This document shows positions 39,207 through 51,634 of a DNA stretch of 64,000 bases, piece after piece. Position 1 is the stretch's first letter; each line of letters begins with the position of its first letter. The notes beneath the pieces were generated by a model that had not been told where the DNA came from, ran no database searches, and saw only the letters and a program-made list of their open reading frames with translations. The stretch is from Cololabis saira (taxonomy: Eukaryota > Chordata > Actinopteri > Beloniformes > Belonidae), in NCBI RefSeq assembly GCF_033807715.1, contig NC_084599.1, positions 10,087,625-10,151,624 on the forward strand. The letters are read 5' to 3'. Both the position numbers and the translations under genes were made by a program.

Positions 39207-39881
39207 ACCTCCGTACACAACACGTCCCCGCAGGGTTTCTTGACATGGACTGACTCGCTGATCAGCCATTTTTTTCTGCTTATAGGAAGAAGAGGATATG
39301 CGAGAAGCATCATGAATGATTCACATGTTAGCAAATCTGTGGTGTTCATTGCCTGAGTGCTTGGGATCAAATGAGCCAAGCTGGGTCAGATATGAGCTTG
39401 TTTTCACTCAGTGTCACTTGTCAGTCCAACTCACTATACAAAGCGTAGCACTTATATGGAGCTATGCATTACAGCCCTTTAACCGAGGCTGAACCGTATG
39501 GCACACTCCAGTTTCCCCTGCAATTAAGATGACAAGTTTAAGCCACGGGTGTGCTCTCGAGCATCTGCGTCTTTTTCAAGTACGTCGCAACAACAAAGGG
39601 TCTTGGATTGGCAGTGTAATTCAGAGTCATGGAAAAATGTTCACCGTTACACCTCCTGGGTTCTCAAGCATGTCATTTTTTATTGAAAAGAGGGTGCATG
39701 CAGTTGCAGTGTAAAGTGAGCTACTTCTTTGTGAGTTTGTATGGGACGGAGAAAAAGAATGGGACGACTTACATCACATGCAGCAACGCCAGGTAACACA
39801 GGTGAACTATCAGTAAACAGCACGGATGAAAACTTACAGCCGACACCTAAACATCTGGGAAGATGAGTTAGTCCTTTATAG

Positions 39882-40757
39882 CAGCGGTTCTCAACTGGTC
39901 CAGCTTGGGGACTCACCATCACCCCTACATGACAAGCTGCAACCAAAACTGAGGAAAATTCTCAATTTATCAAATGTAGTTCAGTTTAAACTAGGGCTGG
40001 GCGATATATCGAGATTTTAATATATATCGATATATTTTCAAACGCGATATGGTACGAGACAATATCGTTTATATCGATTTAAATTTTTTTTTTTTTTTTT
40101 ATGATTTTGATATAGCTTATTTTGTGACAAATTGACTTGAATGTTTTATTTGAGATTTGCACAAATGTTTTGTTATTTGCACAACTGTCAACCTCAGTGG
40201 AAAAGTCTGCCTGTTACTGTCTACATTGTATTAATTGCACAGTGTATTTTAATTTAATTGTTATGCAGGAAAGGGATATTTGTTTTATTTTATTCAAGAA
40301 GCATTTTTATTCTATATATGCAGGCAGTTTATTTTTATTTCATTTGTTTTATACATTTTGATATTGTGCAGACCTCTGTTAATAAAGGAATCTGTGTGAC
40401 ATTTGGCACGAGGCTTTGTATTAAAACTGACTGTTTTTTTAAGGGTTTGCCTCAGAAAAAAATGAAGCTAACAGAGATGTTATGCTATAATGCTTTGGGG
40501 GAAACCCCAATTATAGCACAGAAAAAATATCGATATATATCGAGTATCACCATTCAGCTAGAAAATATCGAGATATGACTTTTGGTCCATATCGCCCAGC
40601 CCTAGTTTAAACTTCAGATACAGAATTAAGTGATTTCATGCACAAACCTGTAGGCTAATAAGAAAAGGGCAACAACTGAGAAGTACTTTCAAAAAGAGCA
40701 TTACATTTACCTGAGGAAAGGAACACGGGTCCGCGACCCACCAGTTGAGAATCACTG
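39882..40757. mobile_element. hAT-type element interrupted by a younger hAT element
   Basis: The outer ends CAGCGGTTCTCAACTGGTC and the matching CCAGTTGAGAATCACTG are inverted repeats. The flanks CTTTATAG (39874-39881) and CTTTACAG (40758-40765) are an 8-base duplication with one difference. The element at 39992-40604 sits inside it, so this one is older. Confidence 0.85.
39992..40604 (+). mobile_element. hAT-type non-autonomous element, copy 2
   Basis: The ends TAGGGCTGGGCGATAT and ATATCGCCCAGCCCTA are flanked by perfect 8-base duplications GTTTAAAC (39984-39991 and 40605-40612). At 613 bases it is nearly the reverse complement of copy 1. Confidence 0.93.
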
Positions 40758-41330
40758 CTTTACAGTAACATGTTCAAAATGACACCATCTGTTGTAAACA
40801 AGTAGTGAAAGAACTCCAGTTCTGCTGGTTTGTTCTGCTGTATTGTCTAAAATCCATGTAAAAGTGCTGGACCATGGACTGGAACATCCTCCTGTCGTCC
40901 TGTCTCCAAAAACACTCCCCAGGGATCCCACAACCCCCCCACCAATACTGTTTGCTTTTGTCAGTCTCCTGCTCTACACACTTGACACCTCTTTAACTTT
41001 TGGGATATTATTCTGGTATGTGGAAAGTCCAGTCAGCATGCTGCAACATGTGAGAAACTTTCAGTTGCCATGGTAACACATCATAACAAATGTTGAGGGA
41101 AACCAGCAACAAACCAGGAGCGCATCTAATGTTTTCAAATGTTAAAAAAATTATTTAACAACAAGAAATTGTCAAGAAAATCCAGTGAAACACAAAGTTG
41201 GACCAGAGCTTCTGCACAAGTGGAATTTTTGCCACTCAAGTGGGACACACGATATACAGAATCAACATTGCATTAAATTTACCAGCTTCACATGGATTGA
41301 TTTATTTTTTCCTTTTAGCGTGCTCTAGAG

Positions 41331-41953
41331 CAGTGTCTCCCAACCTGGGGTCCTCCCCCCCTGGGGGGGCGCCAGAGATCTCTGGGGGGGGCGCGAAACT
41401 TTGTCTGCTTTGAGGATATGCAATTGTAAAAATTATATTTATATGTTAAATGTTGTTAAATAAATAATAAATCATAATAACACACCTAATGGAATACTCT
41501 AATCCAAGTCTGTATAAACCCACTTAGAAATATATTTTGGTCATTTTAAAATACTAAGTTATTTATCAGGATAAAAACTTAAAAAAGTATTATTATATAA
41601 TTATTCCACATTTAATCATTCTACTACTCCGACAGGTTGTTAAAGGAAAAATGTTAAAAAATGTTGCTCTCATATTAAAAGAGACATTTTTCTGAAATAT
41701 TTTTATGTCCCTGCAATTATTTTTTGTGCGTATTTTATACATTGGTGACACAAAAGGAAGGTGAGAAAAACAAAGTACAGGGTAAACCAAAGAGAAATAT
41801 ATCAAAAAAACATAATTAATGTTAATTTTTTCAATTAAAGGTTTGTAACGAATAACTTTACTCTTTTGCTGCTAGTATGTACGGGTCGGGGGGCCCGGCT
41901 GGTCTTAGACACAAGTAGGGGGGGCTCCAAGGAAAAAAGGTTGGGAACCACTG
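41331..41953. mobile_element. hAT-type element with perfect 8-bp duplication
   Basis: The ends CAGTGTCTCCCAACCTGGGG and GGTTGGGAACCACTG are inverted repeats. The flanks are CTCTAGAG at 41323-41330 and 41954-41961, identical. Element length is 623 bases, with a G-rich head and AT-rich interior. It ends only about 100 bases before the finger 3/4 exon. Confidence 0.93.
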
Positions 41954-42059
41954 CTCTAGAGAACAAGGTTATTTCTCCTGACTTGTCCTGTGTACACCTG
42001 TCAGCAAGGGGTTGTGTTTATGCTGCAAACACTGTAAGCCGTCTTCCCTCATTCCACAG

Positions 42060-42221
42060 TTCGAGGGCTGCAACAAAGCGTTTTCACGTCTGGAGAACCT
42101 GAAGATCCACCTGAGGAGCCACACGGGCGAGAAGCCATACCTGTGCCAGCACCCGGGCTGCCAGAAAGCTTTCAGCAACTCCAGCGACCGAGCCAAGCAT
42201 CAGCGCACTCACCTGGACACG
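42060..42221 (+). CDS. glis1: glis1 exon: rest of zinc finger 3 and zinc finger 4
   Basis: A 162-base, 54-codon exon in phase 0 at both ends. The acceptor is TCATTCCACAG ending at 42059 and the donor is GTCAGA at 42222. It begins [17 protein letters not shown], completing finger 3 with its second Cys and both His, and continues through the TGEKPY linker into finger 4, which begins [19 protein letters not shown] and ends THLDT. These residues are almost invariant between GLIS1 and GLIS3, so this exon identifies the family but not the paralogue. In GLI-type proteins the later fingers make most base contacts. No frameshift or missing zinc ligand is seen. Confidence 0.95.
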
Positions 42222-44631
42222 GTCAGAAATGAAGTCTCTGCTTTCTCACCTCTCAATGTTTCACACAAGCAGATTGATGTTTAACCTGCTTAACATCTTA
42301 ACATTTCTTCTTATTTAAATATCTTGCTGTTTAAGTGTTCATATTTTGTCATATATGGCTACCATTGCTTGATCAATTAAATTTCGTTTTTCAAGTAACC
42401 ATAAGTTCTGCTGTATACGCTCATACTCCATCACAGTTTACACCTTTAAAACTGTGCCGGCATCCTAGGTTTGCCTATTTTCACAGCCTGACAGAGTTGG
42501 AGCTTCATTTGATGTCAGTGGCGTTGTCAGCTTGTCTGCTCTGACAGTGATGTGTCACAGATCCTTTACAGAACAGCGCCATGACTCCAGGTTGCTGTTT
42601 GCACTGTAACGCACTCGGATTTGAGGCTGCAAGCTCAGACAGAGCTCTGCCTGTTTGTCTGACCCGTGAAGGAGGAAGGAAAGGTTGAGTCAGCCACCAC
42701 TGCCACTCATCCTGTTGCCTCACAGATTTACCACCCACTTTATCACCGTACCCACACCAACACATCCATGGAGCATATGAGTCGTTTTAGCTCAAATGAT
42801 GTGCCAAATTCAGTTGGTTGTTTCCTTTGCCTTATATAATAATGCTTCTAAGTACTTCATTCAAATCACTGAAAAATATGCACTGACCTGCTTTAAATCC
42901 ACCATCCCAACCAACTACTTGATCATTTTTTGATTGAGTCGTACAAACGTTGCATGCAAAGGAATTATATCGACTTTTAACCAGATGTTTACACGAAGCC
43001 AAATTTAGTTACGTTTTTGCTGCGCTGAGCTGTATCCAGTCAAGTTAAGTGACATTAATTCAGTTTATCTACCCCAAAATCTAATTTTTATTAGGGCTGA
43101 ACTGTCTGAATTATACACAACCCTCATTTCGGGAAATGAAAAATTCCACAAAATGAAAAAAAAGAAGAAATAGACAAGACTCCAGGATGGCCAGACAGGT
43201 TCCATATGTCAAGTTTAATCTCTAATATTGAAAAAAATTCTGAATAATTACTGAATGATTCAATTTAAAAGTGATGGGAGTAAGGCAAAAACATTTTTTC
43301 CTCTTAAGTTGTTTTGTGAGCCTTAAAAGGAAACAGATAAAAGCACACACTTTGTTGTAGTGTTTCATTGTGGTCAGAAATGGTCAGAAACATCGATTCG
43401 AGCTGGAAAATTGCAGCAGAAAAGAAACCTGTGCAGCTCAATATTATTTTCTCTTTCATCCACTAAATCTCATTCAAAAAAGTAGCCATATAAATTCATG
43501 TCAGCAGTGTTTTTATGATATTTATACCATTTTAATTGTTTCTGTATTTGTTATTGGAAACCTGTTGTGGATTTCCATCAAAGTAGAAACATGAATGCAG
43601 ACTTTTATTCTAATATTGGGTGTAGGTTTTGCTTTGCCGCTCACACTTTCCACAATAGGCCAAATGATAGAGTTTATTGGGGACCCTGATGCTTATGGCT
43701 TCACATTAACACCCGGCTTAGGTCTTCGCCGTTCCTGCCAAACCATCAGTCCTGCCAGAAGCACTTCACGTCCAAACTTTAATAATCCTTACTTTACACT
43801 GAAGTTATACTGGATTTTTAAGAATTTATTTCAATTGGAGATTCTGTGTTTTATTTGGTATATAACTTGGCTGAGGTGAAAGGCATTTTTAGCACCTTGG
43901 AATAAGTTGTTTAGTCCCATGTCCCATTACACATTGTTAGACAACTTTTATTGCAGGAAAAAAACAACAACAACAAAGGGATACATTCTTAGTGAGCTGA
44001 ATTCCCAGTTTTAATATGAAATAAATGTAGCAAAGCCATAAAAAGTGTTTTTTTGTTGTTGTTTTTGGTTTTTCTCTCATGCTACATCATCTTCTTTCCC
44101 CTTCAGGCTGCCAGTTTGACAAACAACTGACATGTAAACTAATGCTCGTTACATCTTTGATTGACAACTTTCGTGGATAAAAATTGTACCTAGAAATGTG
44201 TTCATTTTCCAAATGTGCAATAATAAAGTGTCCTAATACATTTCTTATCCTCAATGAAGCATTACAGCTCCATCTATGTATGAATCGTACGCCATCAGTG
44301 TAATAAAGAGACTAAAGGGTCAAATCTGTTTAAAATGTGGAATGCCACAGATTTTGCCTGTTAAAATATCCTTCATCTGATTGTCTTTTCTTTTTATTCT
44401 TTCTCTTCTCTTCCTTTCTACTTCAATATTATGTGTCTATCCCAGCTGAAAGGTAGGCCTTTAACTTACTCTGACAAGTTTCATATTTATCGTTTCCTAA
44501 TTAGGCTTCTTACTCTCACACTTTGTCTTGTGTCATCTTTAGCGCCTCTTATTCCCCCCCGTATCTCTGTTCCTTTTAGAGTAGGACATTTAAATGCATC
44601 ATAAATATGAAATATTTTCCTGTCCTCACAG
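42222..44631 (+). other. glis1 intron, no repeat recognised
   Basis: A 2.4-kb phase 0 intron between the finger 4 and finger 5 exons. Mostly unique-looking sequence; no exon or RNA gene seen. Confidence 0.7.
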
Positions 44632-44742
44632 AAACCGTATGCGTGTCAGATCTCCGGCTGCACCAAGCGCTACACAGATCCCAGTTCTCTACGCAAACAT
44701 GTCAAGATTCATTCAGCCAAAGAGCAGCAGGTGCATAGAAAG
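44632..44742 (+). CDS. glis1: glis1 exon: zinc finger 5
   Basis: A 111-base, 37-codon exon in phase 0. The acceptor is TTTTCCTGTCCTCACAG ending at 44631 and the donor is GTAAGA at 44743. It starts [20 protein letters not shown], with the four ligands of finger 5 intact (YACQISGC, then KHVKIH), and ends [10 protein letters not shown]. The basic stretch after finger 5 ([10 protein letters not shown] when joined to the next exon) is the usual place of a nuclear localisation signal in this family. SAKEQQV resembles GLIS1 more than GLIS3 (SSKEQQA). A repeat insertion starts only about 30 bases after the donor. Confidence 0.94.
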
Positions 44743-44773
44743 GTAAGAAACCGCATTACATTGGATTACAAGA

Positions 44774-45560
44774 TAAACTAGAAAATTTCAGGAAATTTTG
44801 ATATGGACATGCCCTACTGCCCATTCGGGCATGCATGGATTTTGACATAAAATTTCCTTAAATTCCAGCTTCATGAAATTTGAATATGTTGAAGTCCACA
44901 GCGTGCTGAGTCGGGGAACATTTGTACGATGTCTCTACGATAACCTGTTGCCTAGCAACAAGCGTCCAAAGTCAAACGGAAAAAAAAAAAAATGAAAGGT
45001 CAATATCACAAAAACTTTAATAATTGGAAGAATCAGGTTGTATGGTCCTTTAGTGCCAATCGGGCCGAGTATTTGAAAGTTTGAACGATGTCTCTACGAT
45101 AAAGTTCGGCCGAGCAATAAGCGTCAGAATTTTCGCCTTTTTTTTTTGCTTTTTGGCAACTAGCGTTGCCACGGTAACTCCTATGACTGAGAAAAGTAAT
45201 GCCCATCGAGGCACGATGGAGACGCATCCAACGATGTATGGCATGCATGGGTGCACGTTCCGGTTCGGGCCGTATTAACGGATGAAAAAAAGTGTGGAAT
45301 AAGAATAATAAGAAAAGGGAAACCTTTTCTAGATACTATTATATCGCCTTCATTTTCATGTTTTTCCTCGTTTTTACGGCCGTGTTTTATTTTTTGGGGA
45401 TTCTTTTTTGCACATCCGAGCGGGGTCATGCTGTACACCCGCTGGTGCGCAGTGGGACTTTTGCGACTTTAGCTTGTTAGCAAAATGCTAGCAACATTGC
45501 CCTTTGGGCCATTCTGGACGATTGCAATATGGTCATGCCATTACTTGGCCAGCCCATAAC
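44774..45560 (+). mobile_element. family B repeat, single shortened copy in a glis1 intron
   Basis: It begins ACTAGAAAATTTCAGGAAAT and ends TACTTGGCCAGCCCATAA, with one copy of each main module and one copy of the 3' module (from about 45308). It carries GTTGCCTAGCAAC at 44947 and GTTGCCACGGTAAC at 45166. It lies about 30 bases after the donor of the finger 5 exon. Confidence 0.85.
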
Positions 45561-47056
45561 TAGAAATATGCCCTAGCGATGTATCAAAAAAGGCGTCGTT
45601 CCTGTGATGTATTGAGATGATAAAACATTCTTTAATTTCCCTAGTTTTTGGGTAGGTTATTTAAAAAAAAGAACAAATATAGCTCTGACTCTAAAATACA
45701 ATGCAGTAAAAGACCATAATTCATGTTTATTGTCACATTCAATTCAATTCAATGTACTTGTAGTTAAGAACTTTTCACTGAAACAAAGTAGTAAATGTTA
45801 CATTTAGTTTGGTTTAGTTGTCGAAAGTCCTAGTAGTTTGGCGTTCCCCTTGGCCTCTCAACATGAAATGGAACAGAAGTCACGGCAGAAGACATCTAGA
45901 AAAGGTCACACCCCCATTGGACAGATGTTTAGTAATTTGGAAACAGACTGAGACCTGAAACTTTGATTCACCTGGTTCTGGTCCCTGATGAAAGTTTTCC
46001 TTCCTTACCATGGAATAATAGAGCTAGGATTGTTTTAACTCCAGATCGTTCCTTTAACCAAAGCAAACATGCCAAGTTTGAAAATCCCATCCCATTTCAT
46101 GATGTAGGTATTTTTCTTTGCCTCTTTGTTATAGTTTTTGATCTTTTCTTTTCATTGTTTAACATTTAAAATTTTATTTTTATTTTAAATTTTATTTTGA
46201 AACTCTTCCCTCCTTGTGTGTTCTGATGAATGTTCTGTTGAATTTTGTTTCGTGACCTTGTTTCACAGCAGGTTTCAGTTACTTACGGCCACACACCTGC
46301 AACGTATAATTTATCAGCTCCTTCAATATACACACACAACAGAACCACATTTCTTTTATTCCGTAGTAGATCCTTGGATTTGTTTTACTTAACATTATTA
46401 TTTTGCCAATGATTGATTTTTTCCTGCTGTGATCCGGTCTTTGTTTTGGATTTGTTCTTCAGACTCCCTGCAACTTTCAGGGGTTCAAAATTTGTACTTT
46501 ATGTCATTAAAAGTTATTGATTTTCCTCACCTGCCTTCTTCCTGAGTTTGGATCTGTGTGTGGGTCTCGTCGTGTACACGGCGTGACAGCAAATACATAA
46601 ACTTGGATTTTCCCTGTCTAGATGACAACAAACAGAGCAGCTGGAAAATGTCCACATTTTAGTCCAAACAATGATTAACACTTCAGCTCACTGACGGTTT
46701 TGCAGCCTTTAATTGTACAACCAGCGTGACATTTAGACCCTGCTGTGTCTCGGTTCTTTCGTATTTTATGTTTGTGACTCATGTTAAAATCAATGCCATT
46801 CGTTTTCTAAACTGATATGTTCACATTTCAACAGCAGCTAAACAAACAATTTTTGTGTCTTTTTCCCCCCCAAAAAAACAACCAAATAAATTTAAAAAGA
46901 AATAGTAAACTAAATAATATTATAGGCCTATTAATGGTACTGAGATGATGCTCAGTACCTGGTTTCTTTCATATGCAGATGTATCCAAGTAGTTGTTTTT
47001 TCTTTGTTAGTTTTCTGCTTCTGGATATATTAGTCTGCTCTAGTTTTTGGACAACT

Positions 47057-47401
47057 TTAAAGGAGCATGAGGCTCCTTTTAAGAAATGAGACTCTCTAGC
47101 TCCACCCTTCACCACGACGGCCGTTGGGGGTACTGCAGCCAACAGTGAAGCCGGCACGGGAGAACGGGGAGAACGTGCATGCAGCGTCATGTGACGTCAC
47201 ATCCGCAGGACAGCAGGGGAGAATTGCAGAATTGCAGCACATTTTGCAGCACACAGCCTGTTCAAGGCAACGGAGAGATACACTAGAGGAAACATTCTTT
47301 TTGGTTTGGAACGCTTCATCTGACATTATTACTAGAAAACTTAAAATGTATACGGATTTTTTTCATAAATCCTGCCTCAATCCTGCCTCAAGCTCCTTTA
47401 A
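47057..47401. mobile_element. TTAA-flanked MITE, copy 2
   Basis: The left end AGGAGCATGAGGC and right end GCCTCAAGCTCCT are both flanked by TTAA. The interior matches copy 23069-23406 with a small deletion and a short duplication of CAATCCTGCCT near the right end. ATGTGACGTCACAT is kept at 47189-47202. Confidence 0.88.
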
Positions 47402-48369
47402 ATCTCAAATTCTCTCAACTTCAGGGCTTTGCTTTCATTTGGAAAAGTGGCACATCACGCTTCAAAATTCATCTGTAAAAGGGTTATTTTAGTTTTATCC
47501 TTAAAAAGTTGACAATATATGTGAATAATATAATCCATAACATAAGATTTTAAATGCTCTGAAAGATTACGGCCACCACTGTAACAGCACTATATTTTTT
47601 CTTGAGCAGCCCTGAGATAACAGTAACTTGTAGCTGCATTGACGATTTGAGAACAGGACAACAAAGTACACAGAAAGACTCGTTTATATAATCAGTCTGA
47701 TGCGTATTATCCACGGGGCTTGATTGTGCAGTTCTGAGGCTCTGAGCAGGGTGTGGGGGGTATCTTTGATAATCATTTCAACAGCAATAAATCAGGTTTG
47801 AGCACATTTCATCATGCTCATGGTCAAAAGCTCTTTCTCTTCATGACTGGAAGTGGGTAAATAAGAGAGAGAAAGGGCTCATTGTTGTGTGAAAGGGCTG
47901 GATAGTGGCAGGCTGGATGATGTGTTCCTTTGCTTGGCGTTGTAAAGGGAAACACATGTGTGCTTGTAGCATTGTTAATAAGCTGTAGTGCAGAATACCC
48001 CAGTGGCCAGATGTTATGGACAAATGTCAAACAAACGCTCTTACTCCACTCTTAGAGTTGGCCCAGAAAAGAAAACTGTTAAGTGTAGCTGTTGAGAAAA
48101 CAGAGCCTCAATTACATGAGATGTAAAATGTTCTCCGGGAGAATCTCTATACTAACATTGAATATGCAATATCTTAATATGAAATCAAATGTAGGCAATA
48201 CCGGCTCTAAAACTGTTAAATGTTATCCTTTCTGATTTGATTGGCACCAACTTAAATTTGAGATAAAGTGATTTGGCCACTTGGCTCATCGCTACTGATG
48301 GTGCACGTGGTGATAATCAGAATGTAGAGTTGGTGTCTGGATGCTAAAAAAAAAGACAGCCGTAAAAAG

Positions 48370-48370
<1 letters not shown>

Positions 48371-48429
<59 letters not shown>

Positions 48430-48459
48430 TGCAGATCTGCACTCATATACTGTACATCT

Positions 48460-48493
<34 letters not shown>
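48371..48493. repeat. (GA)n, (CA)n and (TA)n microsatellites
   Basis: About 27 GA units at 48373-48424, then about 11 CA units at 48461-48482, then a short TA run. Confidence 0.95.
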
Positions 48494-48494
<1 letters not shown>

Positions 48495-48558
48495 CTTGTA
48501 CATATACATCTACGGAGAGGGAGAGGTACACATACCTGCAAATACACTCTTATTATAA

Positions 48559-49085
48559 TAATAATAACAAGCAGCGATGAACGGGCCCTCACACTCATAT
48601 ATAGTCCCATGACACCACCCACGACTCTTTATGTCAAACCATTCAAAAGTTATGGCAGAGAAAAGTTTTCTAGGGGGCGCTGTTGAGCCGTTAGGCCACG
48701 CCCATTAATGCAAACCATGAAATATCAAATTTATCACCAGGCCTGGCTTGGTGCAATATTTGGTGACTTTTGGAGAACTATCAAATATGGACCAATCAGA
48801 TGAAGGGGAGGCGCGCTTTTTGGCGTCTAGCGTCGCCACGGTAACACTTTTGAAAGAGAAAAGTAATGGGCGTAGTCGCAAGATGGAGACGCACATTTTG
48901 ATGTATAACACACCTGGGTGCACGTTACGGTTCGGGCCGTATTAATTGCCGAAGGAATGGCATAAATTGCGCCATAATTACACGATTAATTCAAAATGGC
49001 TGACTTCCTGTTCGGTTTCGGCCATGGCGCCAAGAGACTTTTCTTTAAGTTGCGACATGATACAGGTGTGTACCGATTTTCGTGT
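48559..49085 (+). mobile_element. family A repeat, copy 4 (truncated)
   Basis: It begins AACAAGCAGCGATGAACGGG and keeps ACGGGCCCTCACAC, but has none of the NF-Y/Sp1 128-bp landmarks and passes directly to the module part (GGGGGCGCTGTTGAG, GTCGCCACGGTAAC at about 48831). It stops in TGTACCGATTTTCGTG, where a GC-rich segment of unknown nature (49086-49205) begins. Confidence 0.85.
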
Positions 49086-49707
49086 AAAGACACCCCCGGA
49101 TGCCCCTCAGGCCCCACACCACGGCAGGGAGACCAGGTCCACCTGCGGCCCCCGGGCTACCAGCCCTGTAAGGGCCACACCCCTACTGACAGGAGCCCCA
49201 GTAGTTAACACTGTAAGTGACTGAGATTTGCTGGGAGATGTGACATGACAGACCCAAGTCAGACTACAATTATCTGACCTCTTTATCTTTATCTCTACCC
49301 AATTTCACATCGTTGTGGTTTGTTGTACCTCGGAACTGGGGAACACAATTCTGAAACCAGCTGTTGTAAAAACAGACCTGGTTAAAAAGGGGGCTTTTGT
49401 CCTACATATGTGTGGTATTTTTGACAAAGCATCAGCTAAAAAGTGTGAAGCAATCTCAGATTTGGCTCTGAGTTGCTAGTTTGATAATTTACGTGTAACA
49501 CCCAAGGCATGAAACATGATTCAAACAGAAGAAATATCATCTTCATTTTCATCATCTTCATCGTCAAATTATAACGATAAGAGAAAACATAAAAAACACA
49601 CATAGAATCCAACCTGCAAATGAAAAAAACAAAAAACTGAAGTTGTGTTTTGTTTTTATTGCTATTGTTGGAAACATGTATTTATTGGTGTGTGTTATGC
49701 TTTTCAG

Positions 49708-49849
49708 CTCCGGCCCTGCCCTCACCTGGAGCAGGATGTCCTCAGCGACTGTCTGTCCATGCAGCAGCTCCAGAGCTCCGCCTCCTCGCAGCACCTCTAC
49801 AACGGCAAAGACGGTCGTTCACCTGCGCTGGGTCCAGACATCTATACAG
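49708..49849 (+). CDS. glis1: glis1 exon: C-terminal region, part 1
   Basis: A 142-base exon with phase 0 start and phase 1 end. The acceptor is TATGCTTTTCAG ending at 49707 and the donor is GTGCAC at 49850. It encodes LRPCPHLEQDVLSDCLSMQQ, followed by a Ser-rich piece and NGKDGRSPALGPDIYTG across the junction. The DVLSDCL-x-x-QQLQ pattern corresponds to the DVLTECL-x-x-QQLH stretch after finger 5 of GLIS1, while GRSPALGPDIY looks like GLIS3 GRSPGPGPDLY. It is a linker between the DNA-binding domain and the transactivation region. Splice signals, phase and similarity all agree. Confidence 0.88.
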
Positions 49850-50260
49850 GTGCACACAAATGCTGGCCAACAGCCTGACAGTGTAACGTCTTCCCCTCAC
49901 AAAGGCATTAAGTCATTGGATACTAATGTCAAGTAAACCACTCATTAGTCATTACCTGTAGTTTAACAAAACACGTTGAAGAAGAAGTCAAAGTAAAAGT
50001 CAAACGAGCTCAGAGACTCAAAGTGTTATGTGTGCTGGACAACAGGTGCTCAAAACATGTCACATTGTACTAAATTGTAGCGTTAAGCTGTTAAAGGTTC
50101 TCGCTGATTTTTCTGTTCGAGAGTAAAACTTGGGCTCCAGGATGCAGGAGAGTGAGTTTTTAAAGCCAACAAAAGCTGACCCTGCCCCTCCCACTTCAAG
50201 GACATACACAGACTACCTCTAAAATATTAACTTCAAATGAACCAATCATACCATCTAGAT

Positions 50261-50808
50261 CAGGGGTTGGCAACCCAAAATGTTGAAAGAGCCATATTGG
50301 ACCAAAAACACAAAAAACAAATATGTCTGGAGCCGCAAAAAATTAAAAGTCTTGTATGTATAAGCCTTAGAATGAAGGCAACACATTCTGCATGTATCTC
50401 TATTAGTTATAACTGGGGGAAGATTTTCGAAATGTCAAGAAAAAAGTCGAAATGTCGATATTAATGTTGAAGTAGAATCTTGAGAAAAAAATCGACATTA
50501 AAAAAGTCGAAATGTTGAGAAAAAAGTCGAAATTTCGTGAAAGAAGTCGAAACGTCGAGATTAATATTGAAATCTTTGTTAACAGAAATGTTGAAATGTA
50601 ATATTTATTCTACACATTTTTACAGCATTGGAAAACGTTCAGAATGTTTGTGTCATGTTTGTCCTACAGAAACCACATTAACTCAAAAAATATATTTCCC
50701 TCCCCCATCTATTTCCATTTTCAAACATTTTTGAAAAAGCTCCAGGAGCCACTAGGGCGGCGCTAAAGAGCCGCATGCGGCTCCAGAGCCGCAGGTTGCC
50801 GACCCCCG
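50261..50808. mobile_element. hAT-type element (CAGGGGTTGGCAACCC ends)
   Basis: The ends CAGGGGTTGGCAACCC and GGTTGCCGACCCCCG are inverted repeats. The flanks ATCTAGAT and ATCTAGTT are an 8-base duplication with one difference. The interior has GAGCCGCATGCGGCTC near the right end and a run of AAGTCGAAATGTCGA-like repeats (about 50427-50575). Confidence 0.88.
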
Positions 50809-51419
50809 ATCTAGTTAAAGTAACGTTCTGCCTGTAACACAGAAATGCATCTTCCGTGGATGCCATATTTTGAAGAACTTGTACAGCTTACTTAAATAGC
50901 TTAAACAGCTTACTACTTAAATGCTACACTGCAGATGTTGGAGGAACCACAAACCAGTTCAGAGAATCAGACTGAAGCTTGGTGGATTGAAGTGACACAT
51001 AAACCATCTCACACTGTTCAGGAACCATATACATGAATATTTAGAGAGTTAGATATTGTGAATTAATTTCGTGAAGGGCCGGTGCTGCACAGTTGAGTGT
51101 AGAGAGCTGTGCACCTACTGAGATACCAGGAGAAGAGGAATAACCAAGTCCAAGGGTGCTTGTTTTTATGCAGCGCCACATTCTTGCCTTATTAATGATC
51201 TGCTAGTTTTACGATCTTCCACAAGAGTGCTAAGGTCAATGCAGACACCGCTGTGAGTTTATGGCAGATGGATGTACTCGCCTTTTTCCATTAGGTCACC
51301 AAGATGACATCTCGGTTTCATCAAATCATGACATGAATAAATAAATATAATTTTTTTTATAATATAAAGTTCTTCTTTACAGATGCAATTCAATCCTTGT
51401 GCATTTTTTTTGTTTGTTT

Positions 51420-51605
51420 GATCCAGGTCCTTCTCAAGGTTTCCTCCTAAAGGGGAGTTTTTCTTGCTACTGTTTGACTTAAGGTTTTTCTCCCACTAGG
51501 GGAGTTTTTACCTGCCATTGTTTATGTAATAATTGCTCGGGGTTCATGTTCTAGGCCTGTGGAAAGCTCCTAGAGACAACTAACATTGAATTGAAATTGA
51601 ATAAA
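51420..51605 (+). repeat. fragment of a common teleost repeat (retrotransposon 3' tail type)
   Basis: CCTTCTCAAGGTTTCCTCC, then AAAGGGGAGTTTTTCTTGC, GCTCGGGGTTCATGTTCTAG and a GAATTGAAATTGAATAAA tail match a frequent fish interspersed repeat. I do not assign the class. Confidence 0.65.
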
Positions 51606-51634
51606 CTGCATCATTGAGCAGTGTTGTTAACTTA

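Noticed and set aside
39066..40578. Shared frames with FYLRFAQMF/FVLFYSRSIF in the two hAT copies
   Set aside because: They lie in non-autonomous elements of about 614 bases, have no transposase motif, and are AT-driven.
42012..42284. Starting the finger 3/4 coding region at the ATG at 42012
   Set aside because: The frame is simply the intron end read through into the exon; the CCACAG acceptor at 42059 and the GLIS family pattern show the true exon start.
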